Positions 7,358-9,708 of a stretch of 9,708 bases of DNA are shown here, one piece after another. The DNA is taken from assembly GCA_002339085.1 (NCBI GenBank), contig DDDX01000109.1:487-10194 (forward strand). Direction: 5' to 3'. Below the pieces are notes generated by a model. The model was not told where the DNA came from, did no database searches, and saw only the letters and a program-made list of their open reading frames with translations. The DNA comes from Cellvibrionales bacterium UBA1969 (GTDB lineage: Bacteria > Pseudomonadota > Gammaproteobacteria > Pseudomonadales > UBA7434). A program made the translations under genes and the position numbers. How positions within the stretch are numbered: the first letter of the stretch is position 1; each line of letters starts with the position of its first letter.

Positions 7358-8128
7358 TTATCGAGGAGGCATTCTCATTGCTGCATCTAAACGGATTGTT
7401 TCACCGTTAATGTAGGTATTCTCGATCAAGCTTAAGGCCATATGGGCAAACTCGCTGGGGTCCCCTAAACGTGGTGGGAACTGCGCATTGGCCGCTAAGC
7501 CGTCGATCATCTCTTGCGGTGCCATGCCCATCAATTCAGTCATAAATACACCAGGACAAATGGTATTGATACGGATGCCCAGCTTGCCAAAATCGCGTGC
7601 AATGGGAAGTGTCATGCCTACTACGCCGGCTTTTGAGGCCGAATAAGCGACCTGCCCTATTTGCCCATCAATCGCTGCTACTGAGGCGACATTCACAATT
7701 GCACCGCGCTCGCCATCGGTAGAATTCACCTCGTTAGTCTGCATTGCTTCGGCAACTAAACGCGTCACATTAAACGTACCGACCAAGTTCAGGTTAATAA
7801 TTTTTTGAAACCGATCCAAAGGATAAGCGCCATCACGGCCCACTGTTCGACCCGCATCACCAGTACCCGCACAATTGACCAGGCCGTGAATATCGCCAAA
7901 CTTCGCTTTAGCCGTCGCTATACCATCGCGCACCGACTGCTCTTCAATCACATTAACTGTGCAGAACAACGCAGTTTCGCCTAACTCGGCCACTAAGGCA
8001 TCGCCTTTATCTTGATTAAGATCAAAAATAACCGCATTACCGCCGCGCTCAACAATTGCGCGAATACACGCCGCGCCTAAACCTGATGCACCACCGGTAA
8101 TAATAATTGTTCGATCTGAAATTTGCAT
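7358..8128 (-). CDS. Short-chain dehydrogenase, 3-hydroxyacyl-CoA dehydrogenase type-2 (HSD10)-like
   Basis: This 256-residue classical SDR is of normal length. It has the cofactor motif TGGASGLG (11-18), D36 at the end of the second strand (favouring NAD over NADP), the VNCAG form of NNAG (84-88), N114, S149, Y162 and K166, so the Asn-Ser-Tyr-Lys catalytic set is complete. The ending GETIRLDAAMRMPPR is typical of the HSD17B10-like branch, which oxidises 3-hydroxyacyl-CoA, branched-chain hydroxyacyl-CoA and some hydroxysteroids; a soluble cytoplasmic enzyme is expected. AGGAAA at 8140-8135 lies six bases before the start. It is the last gene of a three-gene minus-strand cluster, 36 bases after the previous SDR, and its stop is only 19 bases from the end of the convergent large gene, with no evident terminator between. 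The SDR class is certain; the substrate is inferred. Confidence 0.9.
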   Translation of the reverse strand: MQISDRTIIITGGASGLGAACIRAIVERGGNAVIFDLNQDKGDALVAELGETALFCTVNVIEEQSVRDGIATAKAKFGDIHGLVNCAGTGDAGRTVGRDGAYPLDRFQKIINLNLVGTFNVTRLVAEAMQTNEVNSTDGERGAIVNVASVAAIDGQIGQVAYSASKAGVVGMTLPIARDFGKLGIRINTICPGVFMTELMGMAPQEMIDGLAANAQFPPRLGDPSEFAHMALSLIENTYINGETIRLDAAMRMPPR

Positions 8129-8164
8129 AATCAGTTTCCTATTAATAAAGTACTAATGCCCAAC

Positions 8165-9019
8165 TTACTCAGGCGGAAAATTAACGTCTTTAGTCACCGC
8201 TTCCCATTCATCAATACTACTATTCCAGTCAGACAGCTTTTGTCTAAAAGCGCCCAGCACGTCGTGACCTAACAATAAATGCAGTGGTGGATCATCATGG
8301 TTAGCCAACATCAAAACGGCATCGGCGATACGCTTAGGGTCACCTGGCAACATATTACCAGCTAGCTTAATTAACTCTTTACGCGCGCCAACCGTATCGG
8401 CATAAGCCTCGATCGGTGTTGCAGTTTCCTGCATTGATCGAGTCGCCCAATCAGTCCGGAACGCACCCGGTTCGATAGCCGTAACTTTAATATTAAACGA
8501 CTCCAACTCCTTTGCTAAGCCCTCGGTTAATGCTTCCATTGCGTATTTCGTGCAACTGTAATAAATATTCGGCGGATTGGTAACAAGCCCAGTCATTGAT
8601 GACATATTAATAATATAGCCGCTGTTTTGCTCTCGCATAATAGGCAAAATCGCCTTAATTAAATCGACCACACCAAAGAAATTGGTATCGAATAATTTGC
8701 GCACCTCGGCATCTTCACCTTCTTCTAAGGCCGACATATAACCGTAACCGGCGTTATTCACCAACACATCAATCGTGCCAAAATGCTGTTGCGTTTTAGT
8801 CACCGCGGCCGTCACTGCTGCACGGTCAGTAACATCTAAAGCTAAGGCCAATGCTTGATCGGGGTAAGCCGCGACTAAATCAGCCACCGAATCAGGATTT
8901 CGCGCTGTCACCGCGGCACGTTGACCACTCGCCAAAACTACATTAGCGATCTCACGACCAATACCCGTTGAACAACCCGTAATTAACCAAACGCGGTCTG
9001 TTTTATTCTGCTCACCCAT
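8165..9019 (-). CDS. Short-chain dehydrogenase/reductase, probably NADP-preferring
   Basis: This 284-residue classical SDR shows TGCSTGIG (14-21), R40 in VTARN after the second strand (suggesting NADP(H)), LDVTD (61-65), NNAG (88-91), N113, S141, Y154 and K158, so the catalytic set is complete. The EPGAFRTDWATRSM block and the extended C-terminal part are common in uncharacterised SDRs of the oxidoreductase/ketoreductase type. Its ATG shares one base with the TAA of the upstream gene (TAATG at 9021-9017), and GGAG inside that gene's end serves as the ribosome-binding site, so the two are probably translationally coupled. The other SDR follows after 36 bases. The reaction is carbonyl reduction or alcohol oxidation on an unknown substrate; the sequence does not identify it. 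Confidence 0.9.
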   Translation of the reverse strand: MGEQNKTDRVWLITGCSTGIGREIANVVLASGQRAAVTARNPDSVADLVAAYPDQALALALDVTDRAAVTAAVTKTQQHFGTIDVLVNNAGYGYMSALEEGEDAEVRKLFDTNFFGVVDLIKAILPIMREQNSGYIINMSSMTGLVTNPPNIYYSCTKYAMEALTEGLAKELESFNIKVTAIEPGAFRTDWATRSMQETATPIEAYADTVGARKELIKLAGNMLPGDPKRIADAVLMLANHDDPPLHLLLGHDVLGAFRQKLSDWNSSIDEWEAVTKDVNFPPE

Positions 9020-9708
9020 TATTTAATCTCCGGTAAACGACGACTGTAAGCACTAGCACGCGCTGCGCGCTGCTGAGCGCGACCATCGGCATCGAGATAA
9101 GTTGTGCCCCCTGGTAAATGCTTGGCCAATTCATTAAATTTAACCACTCGGCCCTGTGCCGATAAATCAAGGCTTGGTTTCTTTCCAGGAAACTCAGCCA
9201 TACGCAACGTTAACATACCCTCGGGAAAACCGCAGGTATCAAGCCAATTATGCACGCCTGGATCTTTTGCGCAAAGAACATAAGTATAGGTACCATCGGG
9301 ATTCGCCACCGACTGGGCTTTATTTAAGGTGCTGGTTCGATTAAGAATGTCGAGCGTAGTACCCCAAATATTTGCAATAGGCACCGTAAAGTAGGCCGCG
9401 CCACCATCATTGATATCAATCACAAAGGCTTCGTCATCAGCCAATTTGAAATGCCCGCCGACGTACACTTGATTACGCAGCATGCCCGTATTATCACCCG
9501 ATACGGCTAAACTAAAATCATTGGCAGACCGACGGAAACTCCCTTTCGATAACATGGTGGTAAAAGTCGCAAAGTGCATCATCATTTTAGCGGTTAATTC
9601 AGCTTGTTCATCGTCGGTCATTGGCGGCGTCGACGGCTCATCCCCTAGGCGCTCAATGGTGAGGTCATTAGGATCGTCTTTATCCCAATTCAGCATCACA
9701 TCGCGAAT
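9019..9708 (-). CDS. DUF1214-like protein of unknown function (5' end outside the window)
   Basis: The frame is open from the right edge (230 codons including the stop), so the true start lies beyond the window; the GTG at 9699 and ATG at 9696 are internal candidates without a ribosome-binding site in view. The visible part is soluble and acidic at its start (residues such as DKDDPNDLTIERLGDEP). It then contains blocks I associate with the DUF1214 family: DEAFVIDI, AAYFTVPIANIWGTTLD, NRTSTLNKAQ, DGTYTYVL and DPGVHNWLDTCGFPEGML. Such proteins are often found with SDRs and other lipid or aromatic catabolism genes in environmental Proteobacteria and Actinobacteria, but no reaction is known to me. 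It overlaps the downstream SDR by one base, so it is the first visible gene of the unit; the promoter is outside. Family assignment is from recalled motifs and should be treated as likely, not proven. Confidence 0.7.
   Translation of the reverse strand: MRDVMLNWDKDDPNDLTIERLGDEPSTPPMTDDEQAELTAKMMMHFATFTTMLSKGSFRRSANDFSLAVSGDNTGMLRNQVYVGGHFKLADDEAFVIDINDGGAAYFTVPIANIWGTTLDILNRTSTLNKAQSVANPDGTYTYVLCAKDPGVHNWLDTCGFPEGMLTLRMAEFPGKKPSLDLSAQGRVVKFNELAKHLPGGTTYLDADGRAQQRAARASAYSRRLPEIK

Noticed and set aside
9156..9344. 62-codon plus-strand open frame opposite the DUF1214-like gene
   Set aside because: It is a shadow of the well-conserved minus-strand gene.

Overview
The window looks like the chromosome of a Gram-negative gammaproteobacterium, probably marine. 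The reasons are a Gram-negative style rmuC, a Fur-box-like site in front of a secreted cytochrome-type oxidoreductase remnant, Sec signal peptides, and an SDR/DUF1214-type catabolic cluster with roughly 45-50% G+C. No tRNA, rRNA, CRISPR array, integrase or insertion sequence was seen.

Layout. (1) 1-1325, minus strand: rmuC, cut by the left edge (its C-terminal end is outside). (2) 1326-1660: a divergent intergenic region with a 15-bp palindrome close to rmuC and a good Fur-box match nearer the next gene. (3) 1661-2540, plus strand: a broken di-heme oxidoreductase (DUF1111 family). Its signal peptide and its C-terminal half survive in different frames, and the middle with the first heme site is gone. 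(4) 2541-3072: 530 bases of AT-rich DNA with no gene. (5) 3073-7338, plus strand: a 1421-residue secreted multidomain protein. In order it has a signal peptide, a HExxH(x18)E zinc-peptidase-like domain, a von Willebrand A domain with a complete MIDAS, a beta domain like that of CLCA proteins, thrombospondin-3-like calcium repeats, FnIII-like and Ig-like domains, a carboxypeptidase-regulatory-like domain, and a hydrophobic tail with a basic end. (6) 7358-9708, minus strand, convergent with the previous gene: three tightly packed genes (a DUF1214-like protein cut by the right edge, then two short-chain dehydrogenases).

How the genes relate. The three minus-strand genes at the right form an operon-like unit: a one-base overlap, then a 36-base gap. 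They probably act on a hydroxy/oxo substrate, perhaps acyl-CoA or a steroid-like lipid. The two dehydrogenases appear to prefer different cofactors. The large secreted protein stands alone and is the most interesting object. It joins a putative metallopeptidase to a VWA/beta-domain core as in animal CLCA proteins, and its DNA is mosaic: both ends are clearly AT-rich while the centre resembles the neighbouring chromosomal genes. That pattern suggests assembly by module exchange. All homology statements come from recognising motifs by eye; no search was run.
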